The position numbers and the translations under genes are program-made. The notes beneath the pieces were generated by a model, which saw only the letters and a program-made list of their open reading frames with translations, was not told the DNA's origin and ran no database searches. This document shows, one piece after another, positions 10,236 through 21,300 of a stretch of DNA of 36,769 nucleotides (positions are counted from its first letter, which is position 1; each line of letters begins with the position of its first letter). The DNA is from Nemertoderma westbladi (Eukaryota; Xenacoelomorpha; Nemertodermatida; Nemertodermatidae): assembly GCA_032718475.1 (NCBI GenBank), contig JAUCBJ010001857.1, positions 1-36,769 on the forward strand, in the 5' to 3' direction.

Positions 10236-11599
10236 TTAAGGGCACGTGTTTGTGGTCAAAATTTAAAAAAATCAAAAAAAAAATTTTTACGGATTCTGGA
10301 TCGAAATTTAATGGCGATTTCAAAACTGAAAACGACAATGCGAGATCTATTTTAGTTCTCGAGTTATAGCTGTCTGTTTGTCTGTCAGTCGGTCAGTCTG
10401 ACAAAATATAAGAAACACAATTTTGCCATACTGTAGGAATTTTCCTGTTTAGTGATCACATTTATAATGTCAATCTCAACGTTTCATGTATTCTAGATTG
10501 TCTGTCATTCTGCCTGCCTGCCTGCATGTCTATCTGTCTGCCTGTCTGTCTTTCTGTTTGTTGGCCTGTCTGTCAGTCAAAAAGAAAGAATAAAATACAC
10601 AACTGAAAATATTGTTGTAGAGGTTTTCCTGGTCTATGATTCCATTTCTTATGTCCGTTTTAAAGGTTAAAGGGTTCTAAATGGTCTATTGGGATGTTAT
10701 ATTTTGACGGACAGACCGACATGAATACAGACCCAACACAAAGCCATTATATTTAAATATTGACATCAGAAATGGAATCACCGACCAGGAAAACCCCTTT
10801 AAATCAATTTTTAGCGATGTTGTGTCCTTTCCTAAATTTCGACTGACAGACGGACTGATTGTCTGATAAACAGACAGACTGACAGTTAGACCGTCTGGAA
10901 TTATTCAAACGTCAAAACTAACTTCGGTATTGAAATCACCGACCAGGAAAAACCACATAACCTAAATTTCAGTTCGGTAGTGTGTTTCCGTAATTATTGA
11001 CTGACAGACAGACAGATTGTCCGACAAACTGACAGACTGGAATTCATCAATCGTCAAAACTAACATCGGAAATGCAATCACCACCCCAGAAAACCCCCAT
11101 ATCGAACATTTTAGCTAAGAAGGATTCTTCCTTATTTTTTCAATATAATTTGAATTATCCCTCCATTTAACATAAAATGGCGGGAAGGTTTGAAAACTTT
11201 AAATGGCTTTATCTCAGAATTTTATTTTTCAGTTTTATTTTTCACTCATGATCCTGTTTCTCTGGAACTACTGGACCAAATTGGATGACGTTTTCAGTAT
11301 ATGTTCTTCTAATGACCCTTTATAGGTGGTAGCACATTTAGACATGTGGGTTAGAAATTTAAAAAGTTACATCTCAAAAAACGGCCAAAATACGTGTTTT
11401 TTTCACTTTTTGCAAATAACATTTTTCACTTTGAAAATTTCTGGTGATCACAATAATTTATTTTATTTATTCTGCTACCACGTCTGAGACACATGCAAAA
11501 TTAATTCCCCTTCAAATTTCAAGCCATTCTGTTGAACCAATTCCTCAGAAGAGGTACATAGCTTAATAGTCAAATGTATGGACAAATACGTGCCCTTAA
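10236..11599. mobile_element. Non-autonomous fold-back transposon with TTAA target sites
   Basis: The element (10240-11595, 1356 bp) has terminal inverted repeats GGGCACGTGTTTGT on the left and ACAAATACGTGCCC on the right, one mismatch in 14. Both ends are flanked by TTAA (10236-10239 and 11596-11599), the piggyBac-type target duplication. Inside, the left part carries CTGT-rich tracts and blocks such as TTTTCCTGGTC...ATTCC, and the right part carries their reverse complements (GGAATCACCGACCAGGAAAA) in several copies, so it can fold on itself around 10710. No transposase frame is present. It would need a transposase supplied by another element. The superfamily call rests on the TTAA sites only. 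Confidence 0.75.
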
Positions 11600-11954
11600 A
11601 TAAATATACATTTACTGTATTTATATAATTCACTGCTTTTATTATAAGTCTCACTAACCCACGATCCTTAGTCTGTTAAAAAAAATATGCACAAAAATAT
11701 TTATGAAAGTTTACCATTAGCAATCCAGTTATACCCTGTGGTGAAAATGGAGACGCACATGCAGTTACATGTTTAGAATGGGAGAATCTTTTAAGAATGT
11801 TAGGTAGGCCAAGGAATGTCTGTTCACCACCATGGGTAATCTTCCACAGTAAACCCTTCACTCTTCCAACTATATAAAAAGCAACTGTCCTAGCAGCACT
11901 ACTCAACTACTGCTGCTGTTGCTTTTAATATTTTTATATGTTTTATTTTTATAG
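11600..11954. other. Intron 2, right end
   Basis: Plain AT-rich sequence ending in a T-rich acceptor (TTATTTTTATAG, 11954). The upstream intron differs from that of the nearly identical exon at 29370, so the shared tract starts at the acceptor itself. Confidence 0.5.
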
Positions 11955-12919
11955 CTGTACCACCACCTTCTTGTAACAATGCAGCACACTGGCCATTGAA
12001 TTCGGAATACATAGCTAAAGATTTAACCAAACAGTTCAATGGTACAATAAGTGGAGATTTGGTTTATAGACCCGGAATCACAGGAATTGAGTATCAAGCG
12101 ATTGACTTCCGAAATTTCTACATCTCAATTGACCACGGAATCAATGAATTAACATCAGAAACATTTACCTTTGTTGCCTTTATAAGGAACACTGGGGGAA
12201 CTGGTCCTATATATGAATTTGGAGATCTATCAAGCAGAGGTTCATATTTATTCAGCTATCAAGTTGCCACGTCTCTGTGGTACAATCCGGCAACTATAGG
12301 AAATCCTAATAATTTTAAGGAGGTTATCAATGCTGTTGTTATCAATGAATGGCATATGGTTGCCCTTAGTGTGGCGGCTGATGATATGAAGGTATTCATG
12401 TACTCGAGGAATGTTGCAACTAATGTTCGTGTGTGGTCGGAGTTTGGGGATTCATTTGGATTGAGATCACCTAATGATCAAACAACTCCTTTACTTTTGG
12501 GGGTTGCGTTTGACCTTACCACACATTTCCCAGGATTCATTGCTCATGCCCGTTTTTACGAATGTTCGCTATCATTGGGACAGCTTGATGTTATTTATGA
12601 TGAAGTGGTCGCCATGGAAGACAATTATGGTAAGTGACACTCCAAACGGAATATATCCAAAAAATAACTAAAGATTTACAAGTATCTCCTTAAAGTGAAA
12701 AGGGGCGATCCCTGAGGCCCTTTGCCACCCAGGAAACCAAAAGGTCACCTGAAACAGTTATTAACCAAAATGGGAAACAATTAACACCCCGGCTTGTAAG
12801 GACCACAAAGGTCTACTTACAAGCAGTGAGCCTTGCCAGAAGAACCAAATTGCATGTCAGATGAGCGTGCAATCTACCATATATTAACCCTATTACCACT
12901 GGGGTATTTAGACCATTAA
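11951..12919 (+). repeat. Near-identical duplicated segment, copy 1
   Basis: This stretch reappears at 29366-30334. I found two differences in the first 150 bases (tgT/Caac and gtaT/Caag, both silent) and no others by eye. It includes the whole A-type exon, the donor and about 285 bp of intron including the first 32 bp of a TTAA transposon. The left limit coincides with the splice acceptor; the right limit is a TTAA into which another transposon has inserted in the second copy. Confidence 0.85.
11955..12629 (+). CDS. LamG/concanavalin A-like domain exon 3 (type A2)
   Basis: 675 bases, 225 codons, phase 1 at both ends, acceptor TTTTTATAG and donor G|GTAAGT. The exon opens with a short proline linker (VPPPSC) whose Cys at residue 7 pairs by position with the Cys of YECSLS near residue 203. 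Landmarks are ISIDHGINELTSETFTF, GPIYEFG, NEWHMVALSV, MYSRN, LLLGV and FPGFIAHARFY. The predicted protein is identical to that of the exon at 29370-30044. It is also very close to exon 1, but identity is patchy: some blocks of 100-150 bases are nearly perfect (12100-12244 against 3467-3611), with more divergent stretches between. The first in-frame codon of the domain lies upstream of the internal TTG at 11996; no ATG is needed because this is an internal exon. Confidence 0.85.
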
Positions 12920-14275
12920 CAGCACTGGTGGGGGGTTGATTCGGCCCCCCACTGTATTTTTGTAATCATCCAATCCAAATAATCATCCTACGAAATTTGG
13001 GCTGTAAGTGAAAAAATTATCGAAAAACATTTTCAAATAAAAAAAAAAGGAAAATTTCATAACGTGGGAATAATAATTTTCATTAAAAATAGAAGTAGTC
13101 CCAGGACAAAATATAAATTTTTTGATATTCTAAAAACTAATAGTGTGGCATTGTTGGATAGCGTTAGTAGGTTTTTCACTACGCTGAATCAAATGTGATT
13201 ATGTTCCATTTCGTAAAATTGAACTGGATGCTATTTTTCGTGCACCTAAGAAGTGGGCGTGGCACTTCAAATTTTGACAAAAGCGATATTCGGAAAATAC
13301 CCCCACCTTTTGATTTCAACGCATTTTTATAGGTTTACTGGACCGCTGAATCGATTGAAAATATTATAGAAGCCTGAAGACTTAGTGGATCGTCCTTTTT
13401 AAGCACCAAAATTAGGGTGTGGCACTTCAAATATTAAAAAATACGATATTTGGAAAATCGATTGAAAATATTATAGAAGACTGAAGACTTAGTGGTTCGG
13501 CATTTTTGGTGCACCAAAATTAGGGAGTGGCACTTATTCAAATTTTGAAAAAGTACCACGCCCTAATTTTAGTGTACCAATAATGACGTACCACTAAGTC
13601 TTCATGCTTCTATATTACTTTCAATTGATTCAGCGGTCCAGATAACCTATAAAGATTGGTTGAAATGAAAACCTTGTGGTATTTTCTGAATATCGTAATT
13701 TTGAAAATTTGAAATAGGCCTACTTGCCACGCCCTAAATTTGGTGCACCAAAAATGATGTACCATTAAGAATTGAGACTTCTATATTACTTTCAATCGAT
13801 TAAGCGGGCCAAAAAACCCATAAAAATGTGTTGAAATCAAAACTTCAGAGTATTTAACGAATATTGCAATTTTGAAAATTTGAAGTGCCACGACCTAATT
13901 TTAGTGCACCAAAAATGACGTACCACTTCCCTTACATACTTATATATAGTAGTAGAGTGCTCCATACGAATCAGAATCAATAAAAAAAAGCCCCAACATA
14001 AAGAATGACTAACTCACAAATGACCTTGTAAAATTCGATAATAAATAAAATTAAAGTAAAATTTCTGCTGGGGACCAAATTTTGAGGTGGCACCCACATC
14101 GAAAAGTTGAAAGCTAATTGCAAAGACGTTTTTTGCAAAAGATGCGCCATTAAATTTGACTAATTCTCGTAAAAAATTGGGCTGGTACATAATGTGGTTG
14201 TATAGATACAGCAATTAAAAACTAGGAATGGGCCGATTCGCCCCCCCCCCCCCTCCCCAGTGGTAATAGGGTTAA
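12884..14275. mobile_element. Non-autonomous fold-back transposon, TTAA-flanked (family T1)
   Basis: The element (12888-14271, 1384 bp) begins CCCTATTACCACTGGGG and ends with the exact reverse complement, and is flanked by TTAA on both sides (12884-12887, 14272-14275), as in piggyBac-type transposons. Just inside the left end, G and C runs can pair (GTGGGGGG with CCCCCCAC, loop TTGATTCGG), and the right end has a matching CGATTCG plus C13 run. The interior is a long imperfect palindrome centred near 13545: repeats with GACTTAGTGG and CACCAAAATTAGGG on the left and their complements on the right. No transposase gene is present. It lies just downstream of the A2 exon in intron 3. Confidence 0.85.
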
Positions 14276-14467
14276 TGTTAAGCTATTGTTTGGTGCATAT
14301 TATTTATTGGTACAGTGCATTATAACCAACCTACATAGGTAACGGCATCCTAATAGTATGCCGTCAACAATTGATAGAGAGAGAAAGATTTATCAAGACA
14401 CAGTAACCGATTAATCAAAATGGCATAAGCCATTAGCAGAACAGCGGCCCTGAAGCTTCATTTGTCA
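14276..14467. other. Short intron 3 spacer
   Basis: This unassigned sequence lies between the TTAA fold-back element and the minus-strand LINE end; nothing is recognised in it. Confidence 0.4.
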
Positions 14468-15063
14468 TATATATAGATAGATTTATTTATACATTATGTA
14501 AAAACAATAACAAATACACCAAACAATGTACCGGTATAAAGGTATTGTCCAACATAACATATAGGATTACCCCTAAAGCTTTGCAGCTTATTTCCAAGGG
14601 GGTCCTTTATGTTACTTGGTTACAAATACAATATTACACTACGCTAACCTAAAACCAATATAAAACGTAATTACACTATGTACATGTACAACTTTACCGA
14701 GAGCGTGACAATGTCCGACGCAACGATAAAGATATAATGTACAGAACAATTTATTATAAAACGTAATTACAGTATAAATAGCAAATAATTAATAAACTAA
14801 TAACTTACTGTAGTACTATTGTACCTATTTTTACATTGCACACGGAGGTGAGATTTAAGCAAGCGTCAAGCACTCTGTTTTGAATTTGTATTTAAGGTAA
14901 TTGGGACACTTACCATTATACATACGCACATGGTTAAGGCGTAGCTGCTTAACTCTACTATCTAAGATTCCAGATTCAGAAAAGTCATCTGGATTTAGGT
15001 GGTGCCCAGTTTTGTAGTCTTTATTAAATCGAGCTACTTGTAATTTACATTTAAGCTGTTTGG
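14468..15063 (-). mobile_element. 3' end of a minus-strand LINE (jockey-like)
   Basis: On the minus strand the sequence has a short coding end, a stop at 14855-14857, and a 3' UTR with GGAAATAAGCT and an ATAAATAAATCTATCTATA terminus. This layout is common for jockey-superfamily LINEs. The ORF side is cut at 15063, exactly where a TTAA transposon terminal repeat starts, so the missing part was separated by that insertion or later lost. It is a different subfamily from the LINE in intron 1. Confidence 0.65.
14855..15061 (-). pseudogene. LINE ORF2 C-terminal remnant
   Basis: 69 codons, open to the stop, encode a peptide with ARFNKDYKTGHHLN and the typical tail pattern RVKQLRLNHVRMYNGKCPNY, similar to the end of jockey-like ORF2 proteins (RV..L+LNH+.+I..G..P.YL). 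It is interrupted upstream by the TTAA element at 15064. The C-terminal segment alone has no enzyme motif. Confidence 0.55.
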
Positions 15064-15454
15064 TTAACCCTATTAGTACCGGGCTATAAAATTAAAATGT
15101 TGAACAAACACCGAGGGGGGGGGGTCTTATTGACCCCCCCCCCCCCCCCCAAAAAAAAAAAATTTAAAGTTACATTTTTCGGCTATTTGTTTTTCAATAC
15201 AGGTTTTCTGGGGCGCAGATTACATTGTAAAATATTTAAAAATTATATGATTACTATAAATGGCTGTTTAGTCCACACTGCGTAGGAAAAAAATGAAAAA
15301 AAAAGTAACCAGCACTTTTCAGTTAGAACACAAACTTTTTAATTCACATATACGATGCTATAAATTCACATTTTCAGGTTTTCTAGGGCGCTGATTCTAA
15401 TGGAATACATTTCTAATATGCCAGATCATTGCTACTTGTATTTTTCGGCGTAAT

Positions 15455-16080
15455 TTGGCAAATTTTGGTGCTAGGGACAAATTTCGTACCCATCACCAAA
15501 AAGTACAAGTTTACGATGTTCAGTGCTGTTTTTATTGATTCCATCGGATTCGGGACCCTAATAAACCCGTATAACGCAAGAAACAAGATGATACTATCTA
15601 CTGAATAAATTTGGTTATTTTCAAAAATTTGGTGCTGGCACAACAATTTTCACCCACCGGCGAAAAAAATAAGTTTGATAACTCTTATTAAATTTTTACT
15701 GATTCCATTGAATTCAGAACCCTCACAAACCCGTATAACGCAAGAAACAAGGTTGATATATTTGATGGTTTTCAAAATTTGGTGCTAGCACCACATTTGG
15801 CACCCACTTTCGAAAAATACAAGTTTGAGATGTCTAGTTCGATAATTATAATATTCCGTTGAATTCAGAACAGCCATAAACCTCTAAAACGCAAGAAATA
15901 AATTGTCACAAGCAATTTTATCTATTGAATGTATTTTCAAAATTTATTGCTAGCAAATAAATTTGCACACAGCACCGAAAAATACAAGTTTGATACCCTT
16001 GGTGCAACTCGTATATATTCCATCAAAACCAAAACCCAAAAAAATCCCAATTGCGTAAAAAACAAGTTTCAAACAATCAA
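15455..16080. repeat. Tandem repeats of about 150-164 bp, about four units
   Basis: Recurring blocks are TTTGGTGCTAGCAC (near 15464, 15627, 15777, 15938) and AAACCCGTATAACGCAAGAA (15564, 15728, 15880 as a variant, and weakly near 16028). A shorter direct repeat, CAGGTTTTCT(G/A)GGGCGC, occurs near 15200 and 15377. These probably form the inside of the TTAA element beginning at 15064. Confidence 0.7.
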
Positions 16081-16087
16081 TTTACAA

Positions 16088-16169
16088 TCACCCGGGTGAT
16101 AAATGTTTTTCACCCGGGTGATAAATGTTTTTCATCCGGGTGATAAAAGTTTTTCACCCGGGTGAAAAA
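16088..16169. repeat. 22-bp minisatellite of palindromic TCACCCGGGTGA boxes, four units
   Basis: The perfect 12-bp palindrome TCACCCGGGTGA lies at 16088, 16110 and 16154, with one variant (TCATCCGGGTGA) at 16132. Spacing is exactly 22 bp, separated by TAAATGTTTT-type spacers. Each box is two helical turns from the next, so a dimeric DNA-binding protein could sit on one face; that is inference. Confidence 0.85.
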
Positions 16170-16514
16170 TAATTTGAAAAATGGAAATAAATGGCCGCAA
16201 TCAGCCACCGTAGGTTGGAGCTAACTTTACCTATTGAGACACTTTATACCACATTTTTAAAAAATTTCTTATGGATTTTAAAATTTCTTATGGATTCTTT
16301 GGGATTTTAACTAAAAAAACTTAATTTATTAATTATTGTATTATTATTGTTGTATTGAGTACCACAGTACACAGTACCATAGGTATATTGGTCGAAAGTA
16401 TAATCAGTATATTTCCGAAATATTGCACTTGAATTTATCATTATAATAATCAAATCAAAAGTATCTAAAAGTAAAGCTTTTGAATTAGCCAGTCATCGCC
16501 CGCGTATGGCATTT
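16170..16514. other. Intron 3 spacer
   Basis: No gene is recognised. It includes a short direct repeat (TTTCTTATGGATT, near 16264 and 16284) and AT-rich sequence. Confidence 0.4.
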
Positions 16515-16775
16515 GGCTCGGTGGAGGGGTCGGTTGGAATGGTTCGGCCGTGAATGGGGGGTGGTTCGGTAGTGGGTTGGGTAGGAATGGTTCGGTCGCG
16601 AAGGGGTGGTTTGGGGTGGGTTGGGAAGAAATGGTTCGGCCGCGAATTGGTGGTTCGGTGGTGGGGTGGTTTGAAATGGTTCGGGGGTGGATTGGGAAGC
16701 AATGGTTCGGCCGCGTAGGGATGGTTCGGTGGTGGGATGGGAAGAAATGGTTTGGCCGCGAAAGGGTGGTTCACT
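16515..16775. repeat. G-rich minisatellite, about 45-48 bp units
   Basis: The block AATGGTTCGGCCGCGAA or variants starts at 16538, 16586, 16630, 16675 (partial), 16701 and 16746, alternating with GTGGTTCGGTGGTGGG-like G-rich halves. The + strand has many GG/GGG runs and the minus strand reads as proline-rich peptides in two frames; I treat these as by-products of the repeat. Confidence 0.8.
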
Positions 16776-16794
16776 ACACCAACATGCCAATCAC

Positions 16795-17020
16795 CCACCT
16801 CCACCCAATGCAGCTTGAACTTCAACTGGGTGATCGGCGGCTGGAAGGACGGCCATTGCCTGCTTGTCAGTCCCCAAACAGCACGCCATATGGTCTAGGT
16901 GGCGAGTTAGGCGTTGGTTAACAACATCGTCCTGAAGTAACGGAATATGTTCCACATAACCATTCATTGCTTCTTTGGCTGCTATTATACGCTGTAATCC
17001 GTACCTGTGCTTGAGGCTGT
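16795..17020 (-). CDS. Uncharacterised conserved-looking coding fragment
   Basis: On the minus strand a stretch of about 75 codons reads as ordinary protein: RYGLQRIIAAKEAMNGYVEH, then IPLLQDDVVNQRLTRHLDHM, ACCLGTDKQAMAVLPAADHP and VEVQAALGGG. Composition, amphipathic helix pattern and the absence of low complexity suggest real coding descent, perhaps a transposon or integrase-related C-terminal region or an exon of a host gene on the opposite strand. I do not recognise the family. To the right the frame continues through AT-rich, C-rich sequence that is not protein-like. A possible acceptor on the minus strand is ATTCTTAG (about 17025-17032) and a possible donor is GGTGGGTGA at the other end. 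No neighbour supports a function. Confidence 0.3.
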
Positions 17021-17111
17021 TACTAAGAATACCATAGAATACATACAATATTATATTAAAATATTGTATGTGAGGTTGTCGAAGAACATACAGTATGAAA
17101 GATAGTAAAAT

Positions 17112-17131
17112 CCCCCCCCCCCCCCCCCCCC
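17112..17131. repeat. Poly-C run, about 20 bases
   Basis: An uninterrupted C run is followed by GTAACCC. Together with C17 at 15134 and C13 at 14241 it is one of three long C runs within 3 kb. Only the other two can be tied to transposon ends. Confidence 0.85.
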
Positions 17132-18313
17132 GTAACCCACCGTAATTCAACTGGTGCTCATCATGAAAGGCTGAGTCGACCCTGGCAGAACTAAACCTAC
17201 AATCGGTAGATTGCAGGGCCGGGAATGCAATCTAACCAAAATAATAATGTACCAATAAATCTATACTCACAAAATAATTTGACTCAAATTTTACTAATTA
17301 TACTGAATTTACTGTAGCTAAATATATTTATTGTAGCTAAATTTTAACACTTAGTAGCTAGTGGGCAAATGTTCCTACATTATTCGCAATATTACATTCT
17401 GGAATGCTTATAAATAAAATTTGTAGTTTAATGTACATTTTTAACATTGCTCCTGAATTATTTAATGAATACATTTTTTGTTTGTTATGGATAATATTGT
17501 CAGGGGATCTAGGTTGGTGACTTGTTGACACCTAGAAACCAAGCGAGTTTGTTGTTGAGCTATAGCTTTACTGGGCAAAGTGGTTTTAATTGTACTGGAT
17601 CTTGTGGAGAACTCAGCTAGTTGCGTCTTTAACTTCCACATAATATATTGTTTATAAAAGGTATAATAGTAAATAAATCACAGATAGATAACTAGCTGCT
17701 AATGAATGACCCGAGTCGTGCCGGACTTTGGTTCAGCACAGGTTGAAAACTATAAGTCAGTCTTTGCTCTAAGCTCTAATAACTATGGGATTAGTACAGA
17801 AAATAAATGTACCTGCCAAGTGAGCGAATAGAATAGATCTAATACATATTACCTTTACCTCTCAGGAATGCCGATTGGATAATGGTATGACAGTTTCGGT
17901 TGCCCCTGATTGGATGTTATAGCCACAGATAGTGGCGCACATTCACCGCAAGTGAAAAATAATGATCTTCAGCAAATTGACCGCAAATAATAATGCATAG
18001 TTTATTGTATTGGTTCAAAAACACAACCACTGTAACGTGCTCCTTTCCCTTAATGTTTTAAAGTAAATTAATTTTTCAAACTAAAATGTATCTTTTTTGC
18101 GGTCATTTTGCGCCATTCGCTCTATCGCCAGCTACAAATATATTGAGTAGCAATATATGACTAATCGTTGTTTGCATGTTACGATATCAGCGTTCCCTTT
18201 AAATAATGATAGCATCAAAATACTAGCGGTTCGCCTATGGCGGTTTAGCCACTGTGCATCTCATGGCATGATGTATAAACAATATATAACATAGTTCCTG
18301 TATAACAAATGCA
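17132..18313. other. Intron 3 spacer before the large array
   Basis: Scattered AT-rich sequence without a supported gene. I looked for transposon ends and found none. Confidence 0.4.
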
Positions 18314-21300
18314 ATAGCTAGCGCAATGTGTGGTTCAACTGTTTGGTCCCATAGCTAGCACAATGTGTGGTTCAACTGTTTGATCAGCTAGCACAATGTG
18401 TGTTTCAACTGTTTGGTCAGCTAGCACAATGTGTGGTTCAACTGTTTTGTCCCATAGCTAGCACAATGTGTGGTTCAACTGTTTGGTCCCATAGCTAGCA
18501 CAATGTGTGGTTCAACTGTTTGGTCAGCTAGCACAATGTGTGGTTCAACTGTTTTGTCATCTGTTTGGTCCCATAGCTAGCACAATGTGTGGTTCAACTG
18601 TTTGGTCCCATAGCTAGCACAATGTGTGGTTCAACTGTTTTGTCCCATAGCTAGCACAATATGTGGTTCAACTGTTTGATCAGCTAGCACAATGTGTGTT
18701 TCAACTTTTTGGTCAGCTAGTCTCTTTGGTCCCATCGCTAGCACAATGTGTGGGTGGTTCAACTGTTTGGTCCCATAGCTAGCACAATGTGTGGTTCAAC
18801 TGTTTGGTCCCATAGCTAACACAATGTGTGGTTCAACTGTTTGGTCCCATAGCTAGCACAATGTGTGGTTCAACTGTTTGGTCCCATAGCTAGCACAATG
18901 TGTGGTTCAACTGTTTGGTCCCATAGCTAGCACAATGTGTGGTTCAACTGTTTGGTCCCATAGCTAGCACAGTGTGTGGTTCAACTGTTTGGTCCCATAG
19001 CTAGCACAGTGGGTGGTTCAACTGTTTGGTCCCATAGCTAGCACAATGTGTGGTTCAACTGTTTGCTCCCATAGCTAGCACAGTGTGTGGTTCAACTGTT
19101 TGGTCCCATAGCTAGCTAGCACAATGTGTGGTTCAACTGTTTGGTCCCATAGCTAGCACAATGTATGGTGCAACTGTTTGGTCCCAGAGCTAGCACAATG
19201 TGTGGTTCAACTGTTTGGTCCCATAGCTAGCACAATGTGTGGTTCAACTGTTTGGTCCAATAGCTAGAACAATGTGTGGTTCAACTATTTGGTCCCATAG
19301 CTAGCACAATGTATGGTACAACTGTTTGGTCCCAGAGCTAGCACAATGTGTGGTTCAACTGTTTGGTCCCATAGCTAGCACAATGTGTGGTTCAACTGTT
19401 TGGTCCCATAGCTAGCACAATGTGTGGTTCAACTGTTTGGTCCCATAGCTAGCACAATGTGTGGTTCAACTGTTTGGTCCCATAGCTAGAACAATGTGTG
19501 TTTCAACTTTTGGGTCAGCTATCACAATGTGTGGTTCAACTGTTTGGTCCCATAGCTAGCACAATGTATGGTGCAACTGTTTGGTCCCATAGCTAGCATA
19601 ATGTGTGGTTCAACTGTTTGGTCCCATAGTTAGCACAATGTGTGGTTCAACTGTTTGGTTCCATAGCTAGCACAATATGTGGTTCAACTGTTTGTTCCCA
19701 TAGCTAGAACAGTGGGTGGTTCAACTGTTTGGTCCCATAGCTAGCACAATGTGTGGTTCAACTGTTTGGTCCCATAGCTAGCACAGTGTGTGGTTCAGCT
19801 GTTTGGTCCCATAGCTGGCACAATGTGTGGTTCAACTGTTTGGTCCCATAGGTAGCACAATGTGTGGTTCAACTGTTTGGTCCCATAGCTAGCACAGTGT
19901 GTGGTTCAACTGTTTGGTCCCATAGCTAGCACAATGTATGGTTCAACTGTTTGGTCCCATAGCTAGCACAGTGTGTGGTTCAGCTGTTTGGTGCCATAGC
20001 TGGCACAATGTGTGGTTCAACTGTTTGGTCCCATAGCTAGCACAATGTGTGGTTCAACTGTTTGGTCCCATAGCTAGCACAATGTATGGTTCAACTGTTT
20101 GGTCACCTAGCACAATGTGTGGTTCAACTGTTTGGTCCCATAGCTAGAACAATGTGAGATTCAACTGTTTGGACCCATAGCTAGCACAGTGTGTGGTTCA
20201 ACTGTTTGGTCCCATAGCTAGCACAATGTGTGGTTCAACTGTTTTCTCCCATAGCTAGAACAATGTTTGGTTCAACTGTTTGGTCCCATAGCTAGCACAA
20301 TGTGTGGTTCAACTGTTTGGTCCCATAGCTAGCACAATGTGTAGTTCAACTGTTTGGTCCCATATCTAGCACAATGTGTGGTTCAACTGTTTGGTCCCAT
20401 AGCTAGCACAATGTGTGGTTCAACTGTTTGATCACCTAGCACAATGTGTGGTTCAACTGTTTGGTCCCATAGCTAGAACAATGTTTGGTTCAACTGTTTG
20501 GTCCCATAGCTAGCACAATGTGTGGTTCAACTGTTTGGTCACCTAGCACAATGTGTGGTTCAACTTTTTGGTCCCATAGCTAGCACAATGTGTAGTTCAA
20601 CTGTTTGGTCCCATATCTAGCACAATGTGTGGTTCAACTGTTTGGTCCCATAGCTAGCACAATGTGTGGTTCAACTGTTTGGTCACCTAGCACAATGTGT
20701 GGTTCAACTGTTTGGTCCCATAGCTAGAACAATGTGAGGTTCAACTGTTTGGTCCCATAGCTAGCACAATGTGTGGTTCAACTGTTTTGTCCCATAGTTA
20801 GAACAATGTGTGGTTCAACTGTTTGGTTCCATAGCTAGCACAATATGTGGTTCAACTGTTTGGTCCCATAGCTAGAACAATGTTTGGTTCAACTGTTTGG
20901 TCCCATAGCTAGCACAATGTGTGGTTCAACTGTTTGGTCCCATAGCTAGCACAATGTATGGTTCAACTGTTTGGTCCCATAGCTAGAACAATGTTTGGTT
21001 CAACTGTTTGGTCCCATAGCTAGCACAGTGTGTGGTTCAACTGTTTGGTCTCATAGCTAGAACAATGTGTGGTTCAACTGTTTGGTCCTATAGCTAGCAC
21101 AGTGTGTGGTTCAACTGTTTGGTCCCATAGCTAGAACAATGTGTGGTTCAACTGTTTGGTCCCATAGCTAGAACAATGTGTGGTTCAACTGTTTGGTCCC
21201 ATAGCTAGCACAATGTGTGGTTCAACTGTTTGGTCCCATAGCTAGCACAATGTGTGGTTCAACTGTTTTGTCCCATACCTAGAACAATGGTTGGTTCAAC

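Larger units (their letters stand above)
15064..16169 (+). mobile_element. Left end of a third TTAA-type element, right end not found
   Basis: TTAA at 15064-15067 is followed by CCCTATTAGTACCGGGC, matching family T1 in the first eight bases and in layout. About 45 bases in, G10 (15115-15124) and C17 (15134-15150) runs flanking TCTTATTGA can form a stem, as in T1. The interior has tandem repeats of about 150-164 bp, also as in fold-back elements. I could not find the reverse complement of the terminal repeat plus TTAA to the right, so the end given is where the internal repeats stop. It is either truncated or its right end has decayed. Confidence 0.55.

Noticed and set aside
15115-15162. Long G, C and A homopolymer runs as assembly artefacts
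   Set aside because: Run lengths may well be imprecise, but the G/C pairing recurs at a similar position in the related element at 12888, so the structure itself is probably genuine.
16485-16921. Proline- or glycine/tryptophan-rich open frames on both strands
   Set aside because: Several frames stay open only because the G-rich minisatellite avoids stops; the peptides are simple translations of the repeat.
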